Numbered from the stretch's first letter, positions 22,471-35,934 are shown. The stretch: 64,000 bases of DNA from Botryosphaeria dothidea (GCA_011503125.2 WWBZ02000082.1:992001-1056000), one strand, 5' to 3'. Notes: generated by a model not told the origin, from the letters alone. Program-made: numbers and translations.

Positions 22471-24211
22471 CTACAAGCCCATCCAAACCGCCACTCCCAA
22501 GGCCACAACCAAGCCAAAGATCCCGCTCTTGCTTGGCGCGTTGATTGGTCTTGCCGCTGCGCTGTCGCCGTGGATTCCCAAGGCCTCGTCTTGCGTCGAG
22601 AAAGTGACATTCTGCGCGATACTGGCATTGAGGCAATGCCCGTTCTCGATGTCGAGGTTGGTCAGGTCGTCGGGTACCTTGAAGAACATGTACATCTGCT
22701 GGTTCAAGTTCTTGAACCCCGAAGTGTCATAGGGGAATTTGTCACCGTCATCTGTGGCGGATGTATTGCGAAGGAAGATACATTGGACCTGGTTCGGGTA
22801 TTGCTTGGCCATCTGTGGATAATCCTGAGTGGAAATTAGTTTTGGAAGAGCTGTGAAGTTGTGGCCTTGCTCACCTTCATCACATCAGAGTTGGACGTGT
22901 CAGCCACAAGAACGAACTTTCGCTGCGGAAAGGTTTGGAAGATCTTGTTCAGGAGAAATCCCCGAATGCTCAGGGTGGCATCCACGTCGGAGAAGTTCAA
23001 AGGACCTAGTGGCAGCCGTGTCAGCTTAAGATCAGTAACTCATTTCAATAAGGATCGCTTACGGGTATCAAAGCTACCACCAGGGTACGTCTTGTAGATA
23101 AAGTCCATGTAGTTTCTCGTCACCTGCTCCGGCGTAGTCGTCAAGTAATGGAAATGCATGTTGGGTAACGACTTGGACCAATTGGCGTAGATGTCCGGCA
23201 TGTTTTCCCACTGAGTGAACGGGCGCGCAAAAGAATTCAGCAGGCCCTCCTTCGGCTGGTAGATTTTGGTGACGCGCAGGATGTCGTCAATGTCGCTGAT
23301 GACGGTCAAGCCAGTTGGCGGCACCAAATAGGCGGTTGCGTTGCCCAGTTCGCTGCTGTTGGCGTAGACGTTCAAACGTTGAATCTCCTGGGTTGCGTTG
23401 CCAGCAGTCAGGCCGCCAGTGGTGTTTGAAATGGGCACGAAGACATCGAAATCTCCCTCGCCTGTGGTGGGATAGGGCAGAACAAGCGTCTGGTTGCCGC
23501 CAGAAGGTGTCACGGCGCCGCCGCCTCCGGGTTCACCGTCACCGCCCGCGCTGGGAGCTGGCTCGAGACTGAGCTGCACGGTTTCATTGCCTTGCTGTAC
23601 AACGAATATCTCGGCGGTCAGGTTACGTGCCTGGTCTTGCTGCGAGACTGGCAGGTCCTCGATGTCGGTGCCGATGAGGAAGACATTGGCCAGGTCGTTG
23701 AGCTTTTCGGTGCTGGTGTTGGGCTGCTTGTAGACATTGCCGTGGAAGCGAATGTTCCAGCCCTGGTCCGTCCAATTGCCATAGGGGGGGATGTTGAGCA
23801 CCTGGGTGGGCAGGGCAGCTAGCTGGTCGTCGCTCAGTCCGAGGGAGCTCTGGACAGCAGTCCCGGATGGGAAGTCCTGGAAGAAATTGGCAACGCCTGT
23901 GGCTTGTGGTTAGCAAGGAGCAAGGGCCAATGGCGTCGGAGCATACCGCTAGCAACATAACTAGGGATGTTGGAGCCCAGAGCCGTCAGGGCGGAGTCGA
24001 CGCGGCTGTGGATATCGTCGAGCAGGCCACGGCGGTCGAGATGGGTCCGAGTAGCCTCGTTGAGAGAGGGCGAGGGCGTAATGAGCGGAGCGGCGACGTG
24101 GATTGGGCGCTGAGCTGCATGTAGGTCCCCTGTAGCAGCTGGAGCTGGAACGGCAGCAGCGCGAGCGTACGCGTCCAGGGCTGCGAGCAGCAAGATTGAC
24201 GTGCGGATCAT
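22471..24211 (-). CDS. Secreted, probably GPI-anchored App1-domain (DUF2183) protein
   Basis: Exons 24211..23947, 23896..23063, 23005..22875 and 22824..22471 encode 527 residues; introns are 50, 57 and 50 nt. The N-terminus (MIRTSILLLAALDAYARAAA) is a signal peptide, the body carries several Asn-X-Ser/Thr sites, and the C-terminus ends in a short hydrophobic tail (SGIFGLVVALGVAVWMGL) preceded by small residues, which fits a GPI anchor signal. The C-terminal half is the App1 phosphatidate-phosphatase catalytic domain. Its motif is VISDIDDILRVT at about residues 287-298, and later blocks (FHYLTTTPEQVTRNYMDF, RKFVLVADTSNSDV) also match. App1 of yeast is an actin-patch enzyme using a DxDx(T/V) motif to dephosphorylate phosphatidate. 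Here position five of the motif is Ile and the protein appears exported, so substrate and even activity are uncertain. Confidence 0.85.
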
Positions 24212-25246
24212 TGCGTAGGCTACGGTGCTGTCTCGATGCAGTATGTTGTGGGGGTAGCACGCGGAAACAGCTACCGCGCGCGCGTGCAGGCGACAACGAT
24301 GCGGGGAACAGCGCGCGAAACAGAGGCAGAAAGCGACAGAGATGATTTGAGAGGAAGGGAAAGGCGACGAGAGGTAGGGCGGAGCAGGGTGGGAGGAGCA
24401 TCGGCAGCAGCTGGCCGGGGTGGGAGGCTCCAGGCGGGCCTCTCCCCTTCCCGCGCCAGCCAAAACAGGACCACTTTTCCCAATGACGTCATGCGCGGCC
24501 TAGCGGGCGCGCCGCTCAGGTCAGACGCCGTGGACGCGCCCTTTCGCACCGCACTCATTGGCGGCTTTTCTCACCACCTTGGCTGACGCCTTGGCGCTGC
24601 GCCGCCGCCAGCGCTGCTGTGTGCGGGTCCGCAGCTGCTGTGGTTGCGGTCAAGACGCAGCTTTTGCGCGCCGACGATCTGTGGAGACGTGCGCCGATCC
24701 GGACGGTTGTGCCGCCAGCTGGAAGCCAAGTGCTTACTCCCACCGCTGCGCTTCGCCATCGCCGTCTCGGATCTGTTTCGTTGTCCAGGCATCCCAAAGG
24801 GTCGGTGTAACACTTCGTTTCCGCTGCCGAAAGCTTAACTGGCCTGTTCGCCGACGAGACGGTCTATCATATTAATCACTCGGAGAAAAAGACCGCCTCC
24901 GCTAGTTCGGACGCCTTCGAGAACTCAGTGCGACTCAACACGGGCTGCATTTGCTTTCTCTGCCCGATACACTTTGGACCACGTACGCAATCACAACCGT
25001 CATCCCAGCAAGACATTTGTCGACACCATTTCATTCCATACTACATACAAGAACAGTAGCAGAGGGTAAAGACCGACTGGTACTGAACACGTCGGACAAA
25101 AGATCAACAAAGCCAAAATAAATCAGAAGAGCCAACCCGAGCAGACGAGAACGAAGCTCATGAAACCACTTTTCCCATCCCCTTGATTCGTGGAGGCATC
25201 CGTCTTCTCCCGAAGAGAGCCTCAACACGTCTTCACCGTCTACAAC
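24212..25246. other. Intergenic region between two minus-strand genes
   Basis: It holds the promoter of the App1-domain gene and the 3' untranslated region of the alcohol oxidase gene. No supported reading frame. Confidence 0.5.
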
Positions 25247-27517
25247 TTACAGCCTGGAGAGGTGGGTAACCTCCCTGGGTGCATGGTAGGTCGGAACCTT
25301 CATATCGAGAGCGGCACCCGAGTAGCCAAGATCCTCGCCGGTGAGAACGGCACACTTCTCGCCAATGAGCAGCGCCGTCGAGTACGTGTTGCAGCCGACG
25401 TTGTCGGGGCAGATGGACAAGTCGGCAACCTTGAGGCCCTTGACACCGTGCACGTTGAGCCGCTCGTCGACGACGCCGTGCTTGATGATGCTGTTGCCGC
25501 CGCGCGGCCCCATTGAGCAAGTACCCAGCGAGTGCCAGGTTGTCTCGACGTGGCGCTTGACCCATTCCTCGACCGCCAGCAAGTCGTCCTTGCTGTACTC
25601 CAAGTCATCGCGCACGCCCTGGCAATGGGAGTTGAGATAGTTGGGGACCGTCTCTTTGCACGCCTCAAGCGGCCGGCTCCATGATCCGTGCTGGATACCA
25701 GCAGACAGATGATCTGGACCTGCATATGCCTTGGTGTTCGCAAGGTCGAGATCCTGAGCCTTGGCGGACGAGTCGTAGGCGAAGAAAGGATGCATCGCAG
25801 TGACCTCACCGGCGTAGGCCCTCATGCGACGAGCCGTCTCACGAGACTTGATGTAGCCCCAAACCATTGGTCCCATGTCACGCTTGTCGTTCATGAAGCC
25901 AGCATCAAAGTCGGGCGCCTCGTAAGGGTTCGGGGAGACGATGTGTGTTGAACCACGCGAGAACGGGTACTCGAGGAAGTGGAACATGGTGAAGAACTTG
26001 CCCTGCGGCATGAGCATGTGGTCGCCGAACCACCCGCTAATAACCGAGTAGTGCATAACCGGCTTGTCAGGCTTGTCCTTGAAGTAGCTCTCCCAACCAG
26101 ACCGGAACTCGGGGAAGGGCCAGGTGTCCATCCACTTGAGCTCCTCTTCGGTTGGCCTGATCTTGACACCTGCCTCGATACCGTTGGTGGCCAGGGGGCC
26201 GGTACCATTCGTGTTCCTGCAAAGCAGTCATTAGAAGCGATTTTTCCACTAAGAGATGATACGAACCATTGATCGATGACCCGCTGCTGCACGATGGGGT
26301 CGCCGCGGACAAAGTCGTCGAACGACTCGGTCTCGGGAGTCGCACGGTAAGGAGCAAATGTCAGATAGTGGTCCTGGAAGTTCAGACCGACACCTGGCAG
26401 GTTGACGAGCGGCTTGACACCAGCCTTGCGAAGCTTCTCGGGGTCACCTATTGAACTGTTAGTTGGTTGGGGTTCAGGGAGGGGCGCACATGGTAAGCGT
26501 TACCGATGCCAGAGCGCTGGAGAATGAGCGGAGAGCTCAGGGTGCCGCCGCTAACGATGATTTGCCTGCGAGCCTTGTAGATCTTTGGCTCCTGCTTTTG
26601 TTTGGGATGCAAAGGCTTGGCCGGGATAGTCTGAACACCAACAGCCTGGTCGCCATCGAGAATAATCTTGTCGACCTTGGTGTTCACCACGAGATGCAGG
26701 TTCTGGTGAACTGATCTCGTGCTGTGAATGTATGCATGTGCCGAATCAGAACGGCGGCCAGTGTCGCTGCACATGCATCAGTCTTCATCTGAATCACCGA
26801 ATGCCACTTGATTCCCTACCGGTTGATCCACTTCAGCCAGTGCTCAGCACCATGACCAGTGACGAGATCCTGAAGATCGTCGGTGGTAGGGATACCCTGA
26901 GATTCAGTGGCACGCAGGAAATCCTGCATGATCGGATACGTGTAGTTACCGAAGGAAACCTTGATGGGACCTTCGAAACCGTGGAGATCCCGGTTATTGG
27001 CTGGGACATTATTAGGACGAGAATTCGAATTCGCGCGGTCGTAGAAGACTTACATGCTCTCTGATAGGTCTCGTGCTTCTTCATAAGCGGGATCAGCTCC
27101 TTCGTAGTCCAGCCCTTGGCCTGGAAATCATCGTAGTCCGAAGCCGAAGCGCGTGTGTACATCATGAAGTTGATACTGCTGCCGCCGCCCAAAATGTTGG
27201 CGCAAGGGACGATGGCGCGGCGACCACCCAGCCACTCCGACGGTCTGGAGTAGTAGAACGAAGCGGTCTTGCTGTCCAACTTCATGTTCTTAGGGTAAAT
27301 ACCAGGCCGGAACACCCATGGATCATTCAAGTTGCTCTCGCCAGCCTCAATGAGCATCACATGGAGGTTGTGGTCGAGATTGGCCAGGCGGCCAGCGACG
27401 ACGCAGCTACATGACGTGTTAGTCCGTTGCATCCACAGGCCTCTTCGTAAATATCCCGACGTACCCGCAAGAGCCACCACCGCAGACAATGATATCAACC
27501 TCCTCGGGAATCGTCAT
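25247..27517 (-). CDS. AOX1: Alcohol (methanol) oxidase, peroxisomal GMC oxidoreductase
   Basis: Exons 27517..27465, 27406..27054, 27000..26820, 26766..26504, 26447..26267 and 26216..25247 encode 666 residues, matching the roughly 664 of yeast AOX. The enzyme oxidises methanol and other short primary alcohols with O2, giving aldehyde and H2O2. The FAD-binding site is DIIVCGGGSCGC at residues 8-19. GMC signature 1 is in the stretch GGRRAIVPCANILGGGSS. The active-site His is His572 (WHSLGTCSMG) and the partner Asn is Asn620 (VGCNTYST). The last three residues are Ser-Arg-Leu, a type 1 peroxisomal targeting signal, consistent with co-localisation with catalase. Introns are 50-58 nt. In plant-associated fungi the enzyme consumes methanol released from pectin; whether that applies here is inference. 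The 4.3-kb upstream gap leaves room for a large regulated promoter. Confidence 0.95.
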
Positions 27518-30500
27518 GCTGGGCAAATGATGAAAGAGAAAATTGAATGTTTGTGAGACAGGAAAATGGTTGGACGGTCTCAGGCGGAGAATTGCTCGGG
27601 TTCAGCGCCGTCAGGACGTGGTAGGGAAGATTTGGAGGAGAAGGCCAGGCAGTATTTATCCCTTTCCTGACCCCGCTCAATCGATCGTCGGCACAGAGGA
27701 AGGAAGCAGTGGCTGACGAGTCTCCGGTTTCGAGACTTGTGGATCCATGGACCCGTTGCCCCCAAGAGCTCCAATGGTCTGGGCACCAGCGCCTGACGCG
27801 TGGGGCGCCTGCAAGTGACATGGGTTCTGATAATCGTATTGACGATGGCATCCCCGCTTCAGACGCCAGGTTGGTGCCGGCATTGAGCATGGTGGACCCT
27901 CATTGGGAGCCAGGGGATGGGATCTGTCGGACAGCGATTTCCCTGGCCACCGCGATAGGTATGTACCTACCGGAAGATGGCCGGCGTGTTGCGGTTGGCT
28001 GACGGCTGAGTGGTTTTCTGGGCGGTTGGCGTGTGGGAGTAAAGGTGGAGCCGGCGCAGGCATCTCGCTGAATGAATTGTCTCCGCTCGACTTTCCCTTG
28101 TCATGTCCTCCCATGTCCAGGGCGGAAGGAAGGTACTTCTCCGCATGGCTCAGCCCCTTCCCGACTCGGCCGAAAACGCTGCAATTGGGCGAGCAAACTG
28201 TCGGGGGCTTTGGATGATCGCGGAAAAACGAGACGGACAGTGATCATGCAACAAACAGCGCACGCTGGCGGCGGAATTGAGGAGTGTGCAGTGATAGACC
28301 ACACGTGGACAGTAGCTCGCGGAGGGAGGGTCCGGAGTAGCGTCCCCGCACAGGGTACTTACGAAGATACAAAGCCTCAATCGTGTCATGTTGCTTGCGG
28401 CGATGCGTCTTTCCCCACACGCGTCGCTCGGCGCTAGTGCGTCAACGTGGGAGGCCGGCACCAGCCACCCGCCCCCGCTTACTTTATTTCCCCGCAAAAC
28501 GCTAGGACCGATGTCCATCTTGGGGTCTGTCGGAAGAAGCAGCTAACCTTCGCCATGCCGCTCTCTCCTGTATTGGTTGAGAAAACGCTCTGCGGATCAC
28601 ATCGGACGAACGCCTCGCGTAGAGGTCATGGTTTGGCCGGCGCAACTTCGATACAATAGCTTCTCGCTGAAGTGTGGGGTAAAAGTTAATGCCTGCAGAC
28701 AACGCGGGGAAAAATCCCTGTCGCTGCACCCAAATCTAGCCATTGCGGAAGCGCAGGGAGACCGGGCGTTGGGAACTACGTGATATCGAGTCAGTACGAA
28801 GTTGGCCTCCTGCATCTCCCCTACCTCCCCAGCCTGCTTGGCGAGAACCACCCACAAATCCCCAGAGTTGAGCTCGAAGTCGAGATGCCAAAAGAACGCG
28901 GAGTTTTGTCAGATGGCAAGAATCACCCCGGAGAGCTGATCCCGTGATTATCCCCTCTGTCGGGACTCCGGACGCGCGCGGCTAGCCCCTTACGTCGCCC
29001 GCTGCTCCTGACTGGCTCCCGGGCCGTGTTGAATGTACCTCAAACCTTCACAGAAGGGCCACATTGCGCTCGTATAGGCGTCGCACGCCCAACCCCCCCT
29101 TTGACCTATGCAGCTAAGAGCGCCCCCCCGGATCTTGCGGGTTTCCAATCCACATCCTCGTAGACGTGGTGCCGTGAACATCTCTAGGACATGTCGTATA
29201 ACCACACGTTCCTTTCTCTCCTGGTTCGCCACGTTGTGCTTATGCACATTTCCCATGGTAACGGTATTTCTCCTCGTCAATCCTGGCTGTCGGATGAAGG
29301 AAACTGTGAGCTTACATAGACCGCGCTGCCCTTCCAACCCGTCTCCCTGAGGCCGTTGAACAGACCGGTCGACGTGACAAGCCGCTGCCAACGGCATGCT
29401 CAGCCTCCGCGGTGCGCTGTTGGCCAAGCATTTCATCGGTAGCGAGGGGGACTGGGGATTCCGGGATTACCGCCGCCACAACGAGTAAAGGCACTTCTGG
29501 GAACCTTGTGTGAGATTGGACGCCTCTGCTGACCAGGGAATCGCTGATTGATCCATGTAGGTTCTCCGCTTACCACGAGGACGCTCCGGAAACCAAGTCG
29601 ACCTGCACTGGCGGGTTCATGGCAGTGATGCAGCCGGCGTCCGAAAGACGATGACCTTCTGCCTCTCAGTGAAACGCTTGCCGTCTCGTCGAATCATGAC
29701 GCAGCATAGATGAACCAGATGCAGATGTCGAGCTCCCGGCACATCAGAGCTTGTTACCCGCTCCTATTTTCATCGCTTCCGCAGGGGGAGGTGGGCATGC
29801 GATGAGGATGGGTCCCGATTGCGCCTGTGCCGCACAAAGTCAATCATCCGGTTGTCCGCTGAATTCTTTTTTCTTCAATCCAATCACCATGTAAGCCGAC
29901 TTGCGGGGCGGAAGCGATGTCTGAAGGCCCAAATTATCGTACATTCACAAGCTTTCTGGTTCGATGTCAAGCAGTAGCGGAGATACTTGCTTGTTAGGAC
30001 CTGGTGCCTGGATACGCGTGAGGTAGACCGGTCATCTGCACGCAGATCGAGACCTACCTTGTACCCACGGGGCTTCTAATTGAGGGGAAGATCAAGTGGC
30101 TAGAGTCTCCGCCCAATCAATGCTGAAAGCAGTCATTATTAAAGCCGAATTATTTTCTGGTCTCCTATGCAGGGCGTCGACCCCAACCCCAATCGGATCT
30201 TTCCTCGCTGACAGCGCCCAGCGCGCATCCTGATGTTTGTTGAAGATCAAACCCATTGCCGTATCTCGTTCTGAGGCGCGCACGAGAAGAATCAGGGCCT
30301 TGCATTAACCTCTCACGCCAGTGGCGCCTTCCCTAGACTCCCACGATGTACCGGGTAAAACCAACGTTTACCGTTTCAAGTGAGAGCGAGAGTTGCCATA
30401 TAGATTGAAAAGATAATAACGTTTTCTGATAATTCCACATGGCGGCCGCTCAGCGATATGTTCATCAGACCGTGAGCAAGTCGCTTGAATGGAAGGATCA

Positions 30501-31877
30501 TCCAAATCATTTGCTTTTGCGGCTCAATTGAGTCCTGGGCTCTCTGCCCGTAGCTTGAAATCCAGACAGCCCGATCCGGAGTCTCCCAGTGCTTGCGGGA
30601 ATCGAAGATTGGCCACCTTCCTAATGCAGCCGTGACCTTGCTGGGTGCTGCTGCGAGATGTCGATCGCTTACTGGGCTGTGCTATACCCCCTCGAAGGAC
30701 TGGTTCGGATTCAGATTTTGGACCGGGCATGAGTATCACCATGCGTCGGTGATCAGCTGGGGGTAGTCGCCGCGAGCAATCATGAGACTTGCTGGCATTT
30801 GAATACATGGTCTCCACGACGTCCAGTGAGGATACGAGCCATTGGAAAACTGTCTTGAGTCTTAGCCTCAGTGTTCGTTTTCAAGTGTCGCGACAGGCCA
30901 TGCGGCAGGATGAGCTGGATTGGCTCGGCTGAGTTATTCAGGTGGGCCACGGAATTCTCCTCGTAGTATTTGCAGGTGTCGTAATCCCGTGCGGAGTAGG
31001 GGAAAATGGTCACCTGCTGTAGGGCCTGGAGGGGATTGTCGACCCGATTAACCCGGACCGTAAAACTCAGTCATTCTCGCCGAACCGGTGAAAAAGCGAA
31101 GTAGACCAAGGAAGTGCGCCCACATCTCGCCGAAGGCGTGAAGCTCATCTTCAAGCATGTGCGCAAGACTGCTGCCTGCTCACAGGTGTTTGATCCTCGC
31201 GTTGAGATTTTGCAGTATCTGATTGAAGGTGTCGGTACGTTATCCGACCGTGCATTCTTCGGTCGGAGATGCAAAGGAATGGTGGTTTTGGCGGAGATGA
31301 AGCATTGTCGGGGGTGCAGCGATCCACACTGTCTCGGATAGAGCGTGCGCGAAGAACGATCACAGGTGGTTCGGAGATGAGAGAACCGGCAATGCAGGCG
31401 CAAGGCCGATGTAGAGACAACCAAGAAACGGGACGATGTTGGATGAAACACTGCGCAATGGGATGGGTGCGGTGCGGTGCGACGGAAACCATCTAGCGAT
31501 GGCGGGCGGCGTCCGACGGGATCGGAGGCAAAGGCGTTGCGGCTCCGGGCCGAGGGGCTCTCGTGTAAGGCTGAGCGGGACAGCTTTGCTGTGACGTTGT
31601 TTCGCTACTCTGGACCCTCCTGGCCCGCGCGTGTCGCTACTCTCGTATAGCTCTGAGCTCCTGGCCCGCTCTCTTCTCTTCGCCTGCAGCTCTCATTCTT
31701 CCACCTGTCGAGTCCCACCCTTGTATTTCTTCCACGTTGGCCCGCCGAGGCCTTCCCGCCTACCTCCTCCACCACCTCAAGCACCGCGCTCCCGCTCTCC
31801 CCATCGACCGCCTTGTCAGCCAGTCGCACGCCTGGTTGACCAAGCTCCAGGCCCGCGAGGGCCCGCCCCGCGAGAGG
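27518..31877. other. Long divergent intergenic region
   Basis: It separates the alcohol oxidase gene (-) from the DDHD lipase gene (+). All frames here are short and overlap each other without a coding look; none has a domain or convincing splice partner. It probably holds the two promoters and unannotated noncoding DNA. Confidence 0.45.
27651..27660 (-). promoter_or_regulatory. TATA-like element of the alcohol oxidase gene
   Basis: The minus-strand sequence GATAAATACT lies about 135 bases upstream of the alcohol oxidase ATG. It is a plausible but degenerate TATA element. Confidence 0.3.
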
Positions 31878-34800
31878 ATGTCCGCGCCGGACGCGAAGTC
31901 TTCGGGTTCCTATCTAGCTGCAGGCATCAACGCCATCTCGCCTTGGGGCTCCCGCAACCAGACTCCTCAGACCCATCCGGCCCCCGATTCCCAAGAGCCA
32001 CAGCCTCCCGAGCTGAACCTCACCCAGCAGAGCAGAGGTGCCGATCACACTGTCACACACCGCCACCGCTTGAGCCTGAAGAAGTATCCAAGAGACTGTC
32101 CGCCGCTTAGTGTGCAGTGGTTCCATGCTGTCGATGTGCGTCCCTGACCCTCCCGCTATTGCAGTGCGAAAACCACTCACGGAACACTTGCAGGTTCCCA
32201 AGCGGAAAGCTTTCATATTCGCCGACAACACGTCCAAATCCGACAAACCTCCGCAGCCGAAGAAATGGAGCCCTTTCTCCTCCGGCGATTCTCGCGCGAT
32301 CGAGGCGACCTTTCAGAAAATCTGCGACGAAGCCGAGGAGGCTGAACGGAGAAAGCTACAGCATCAAGGTGGAGATCTGGGTGAGCCGCCAAAGGACGAA
32401 CCACGTCAGTGGCAGATAAAGGAGCGCCACGTACGCTGGGAGAGAACAGAGTCAAACGGCGTGCTCAAGGCCAAGGTTCCAGTGAACGAGGATTTTCTGT
32501 TTGATGTTGATGTAGAGGACCGAGAACTGGCTCCCGCATACTGGATCGGTCCTGTCTATGAGGTGCGACGAGGAACGTGGTTTTACCAAGGTACTGTCAG
32601 TGCTGGGCATCCGCATCCAAAGGTATACTGACTGCTCTGTGCAGAAAGCGCCACTTCCCTTAGACCCTGCGACGAGAACCTAGCAACACAGCTTGAGGAA
32701 GGATTCATCAAGGTAAAGCCATGGCGATTTTCGAAGCAGGGACGTCCGCGCTCTGGGTCTCAACCTAAATCCCGCCCCACCTCCATGCCCCCGGGGGAAG
32801 ACCCGAACAAGACATTCAAGGGCATTGCAAGGTCCACAACAGTTGCCTCGAGCTCAGTGGACGCCGCAAGTGAATCAGCACCAGAGAGCTCCGGTCCCGA
32901 ATCAAAGGAAGCTCCTGCCCCGGAGCAGCCCAAAACCCATCGCCTATTTGGAGCTCATATGAATTCAGTGGTCACTTACCAGGATTCTACTACCGCTTGG
33001 CTTCTTACTGATGATTTCCTCTCCCGCATGAGCAGTACCATGTACCAGCGTTTTGCCGGTGGTGGGCATTTTGCTGGTGTCAAGCTCATCCGTGGCTTTG
33101 TAGATCTCAAGGCTGAGAAGGAAAAGGAGAAGGAGAAGGCCAAGAAGAAGCCAGGCAAAGATGACAAGGAGGCTGAAACAGAAGCCAAGGCTGAAACTCC
33201 CATTAAGCAAGAATCCAACCCACCGGAAACCTCCTCTGGTGAGCAGAGTGACACGGAAGAGAGTCCATCCGAAGCCCGTCGCAGAACATTAGAGCGCCAG
33301 ATGTCGAATTTGATGGCTTCTGCTGATCCTGAGGATCTCGAGAAGCAAGAGGAAGAGGTCCGCAAGCGTGCCGAACGAGAGATACAAGAGGATTACAAAG
33401 AACAAGAAGGAGAAGAACAGGGTCGTGAGATCGAGCATCTCTTGCTAGTCACTCACGGAATCGGACAGCGCCTCGGGATGAGAATGGAGTCCGTGAATTT
33501 TGTTCACGATGTCAACACTCTCCGGAAGACCATGAAGTCTGTCTACGCCAGTTCGGCAGACCTGCAAGCCCTGAACAGCGAGGTTGACAAATTGCCCAAG
33601 AACTGTCGCGTGCAGGTTCTGCCTATCGTCTGGCGGCATCTTCTCGATTTTCCAAAGCAAAGCCTGAAACACAACAGGCGGGAGTTCGACTTGGGAGATG
33701 CCCATTCTATTGAGGATGATGACTATCCAAGCCTGGAGAATATCACCGTCGATGGAGTTCCCGCAGTGCGAAACCTCATTACTGATCTTGCGCTGGACGT
33801 TCTCCTCTACCAGAGCCCGGCTTACAAGAGCCACATTTCTCGGATTGTCCTCCAAGAGTGTAACCGGATCTACAAGTTGTTTAAAGACCGCAACCCAACC
33901 TTCAATGGCAAGGTTAGTCTCGTTGGGCACTCTCTTGGGTCGGCCATCATGTTCGATCTTCTCTGCCAGCAGAAAGGGGAGAAGTCCCATGGTGAACGTT
34001 ACAGACCCCACCGGCGTTCTGACGACCTCAAGCTGGACTTCGAGATTGAGGACTTTTACGCCCTCGGATCACCGATTGGTCTTTTCCAGATGCTAAGTGG
34101 AAAGACCATAGCCGCACGAAGCTCTCAAAGCAAGCTACATCCAGAGGCTCATCTTCCAACAGATGATCCTTTCTTGGGTGATCCTGCCGGGCCGTCGTCC
34201 TCGACGAAGGCAAGCCACTTCGACATCACCACTTCGTCTCCAAAGTGCCAGCGCATCTTCAACATCTTCCATCCTACGGACCCAATAAGCTATCGTCTTG
34301 AGCCTCTAATTTCCCCAGCCATGTCTGCTTTGAAACCCCAGCCGCTTCCCTACACGAAGAAGGGCATTTTCGGGGCTCCTGTTGCTCAAGGCCTTACCGG
34401 TATTGGTGCGCGCGTCGGCCAGAGCGTTTCTGGTCTTTGGTCCAGCCTTAGCTCCGGCATTGCGAGCAGTCTACTAAATCGAAGTCTCGGTCTTACAGCC
34501 GAAGATGCCTCGAAGCTGGGCAATCCCGTTGCCCCTCAAACACGTGGTCCCTTGTCGGCTGGTGCAGGCACGAACGTCTCCAGCGCGGTCGTCGCCCCTA
34601 ATGCTTCAGCAGGTGACAGCAATGGGGCTGCCGCAGAGACAGCAAACGTTAACGATGACAAGAAACGCAAGTTGGCCCAGAACCAGCAAGCCAGCTCTAC
34701 CGACCCGACAACCACTCCAACCAAAGTTGAGACTGGCCAGGACGGCCAGCACCCGCCGACGCTGATCGACTCGGAGCTGGAGACGCTGTATTCGGGCTTT

Positions 34801-35175
34801 GCGAAGAGGCGCGAGAGCCAGCGTAGCGACGGCGATGTTCGCGATCTTGGTGAGCAGCGCGAGTGGCAGGAGATAGAGGAGCGTAGCCGCAAATTGAGGC
34901 GCGAGGAGGCGAAGGTCAGGGCGTTGAATAGCAACGGTCGGGTCGATTACAGCATTCAGGAGTAAGTCTTCCCAGGAGATCTCTCATCTATTTATGAGGA
35001 ACCAATATTGACGATCGGCAGGGGTGCCTTTGACATCTCCCTACTCGCCAGCATCGCCTCGCATCTCTCCTACTACGCCGACGAGGACGTCAGTCACTTC
35101 ATGATCTCCCAGCTTCTTGCACGTCACCGCGTGCTCAAGAAGGCAAGAAGCGCTCCGGACTTTAAGCAACAGTAG
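31878..35175 (+). CDS. DDHD-domain phospholipase-like protein
   Basis: Exons 31878..32135, 32194..32590, 32645..34961 and 35022..35175 encode 1041 residues. The ATG at 31878 is the first in frame; the open frame extends 47 codons upstream without an ATG. The lipase nucleophile motif GHSLGS is at about residues 646-651 (Ser648), preceded by the LLVTHGIGQRLG block. The DDHD signature follows in IFHPTDPISYRLEPL and in RVDYSIQE with SHLSYYADEDV near the C-terminus. This is the plan of yeast Ddl1 (YOR022C), a mitochondrial phospholipase A1-type enzyme, and of animal DDHD1/2. A long charged insert rich in Lys and Glu (about residues 260-390) separates the N-terminal part from the lipase core, and a disordered Ser/Thr/Ala stretch precedes the final DDHD segment. 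Introns are 54-60 nt. The enzyme class is secure; the lipid substrate and location are inferred from relatives. Confidence 0.92.
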
Positions 35176-35934
35176 AGATCGCCATGCTTCCGGCCAGAAC
35201 ATTCAAGCCACCGCTCTTTGCCCTGCTATTCTTTTCACTGTAAATACATACGCGCCAGCACGCACGTGTCTATTTTTAAGAAAAACGTAAGTGCTATTCA
35301 GGCATGCAGATCCATTCTTCGCTCTATTGGGGTCCGTTTGGGCGTTCGGTGGTCTTTTGGGGATTTCTACCAATTGGCGTTTGGTTATCACTTCGGCGTT
35401 CGTCTTCCGTGGCGGCGTCTCATTTGGATTGTGGTTTGGCTCATCACTGGGTTGGATCACGCGAAAGACTTAGACATAGACGCACGTGGTCCGTATTCGC
35501 GTGGGGTAGAGAGAAATATTCAAGATACAGGGCGAGATTCAAAGCTGATGAACTCAACGTGAAGAAAGCACTGTCACTTACAGGCCCGATTTAGACGCGC
35601 TTGTCTACCAGTTGTTCGAGCTGTTGTGAAATGGAGCGGGCCATCATGGTGGTTCTCGACCGCCAGTGCGGGCAGAAAAGGATACTACTCGTCAGGACCG
35701 CCAAACTGCTCCTCAAAATGGAAGGTCGTCATACTTGGCATGGTGTTGAATGTGCTGCTTTGCTCTGCCTGCCGTACCATGCCTGCTTGCCTGCCCTCGC
35801 ACACGGTGTTGATAAATCAGCAAACATGGAACTCAACATAAATGGAGGAAAGGATGGATTTGAAGATATAATTATCCCCCGAAGAGGTTGGGCATGCTTA
35901 TACATGAAGGTGCGTGCCCCCTCTAACCACTCTT

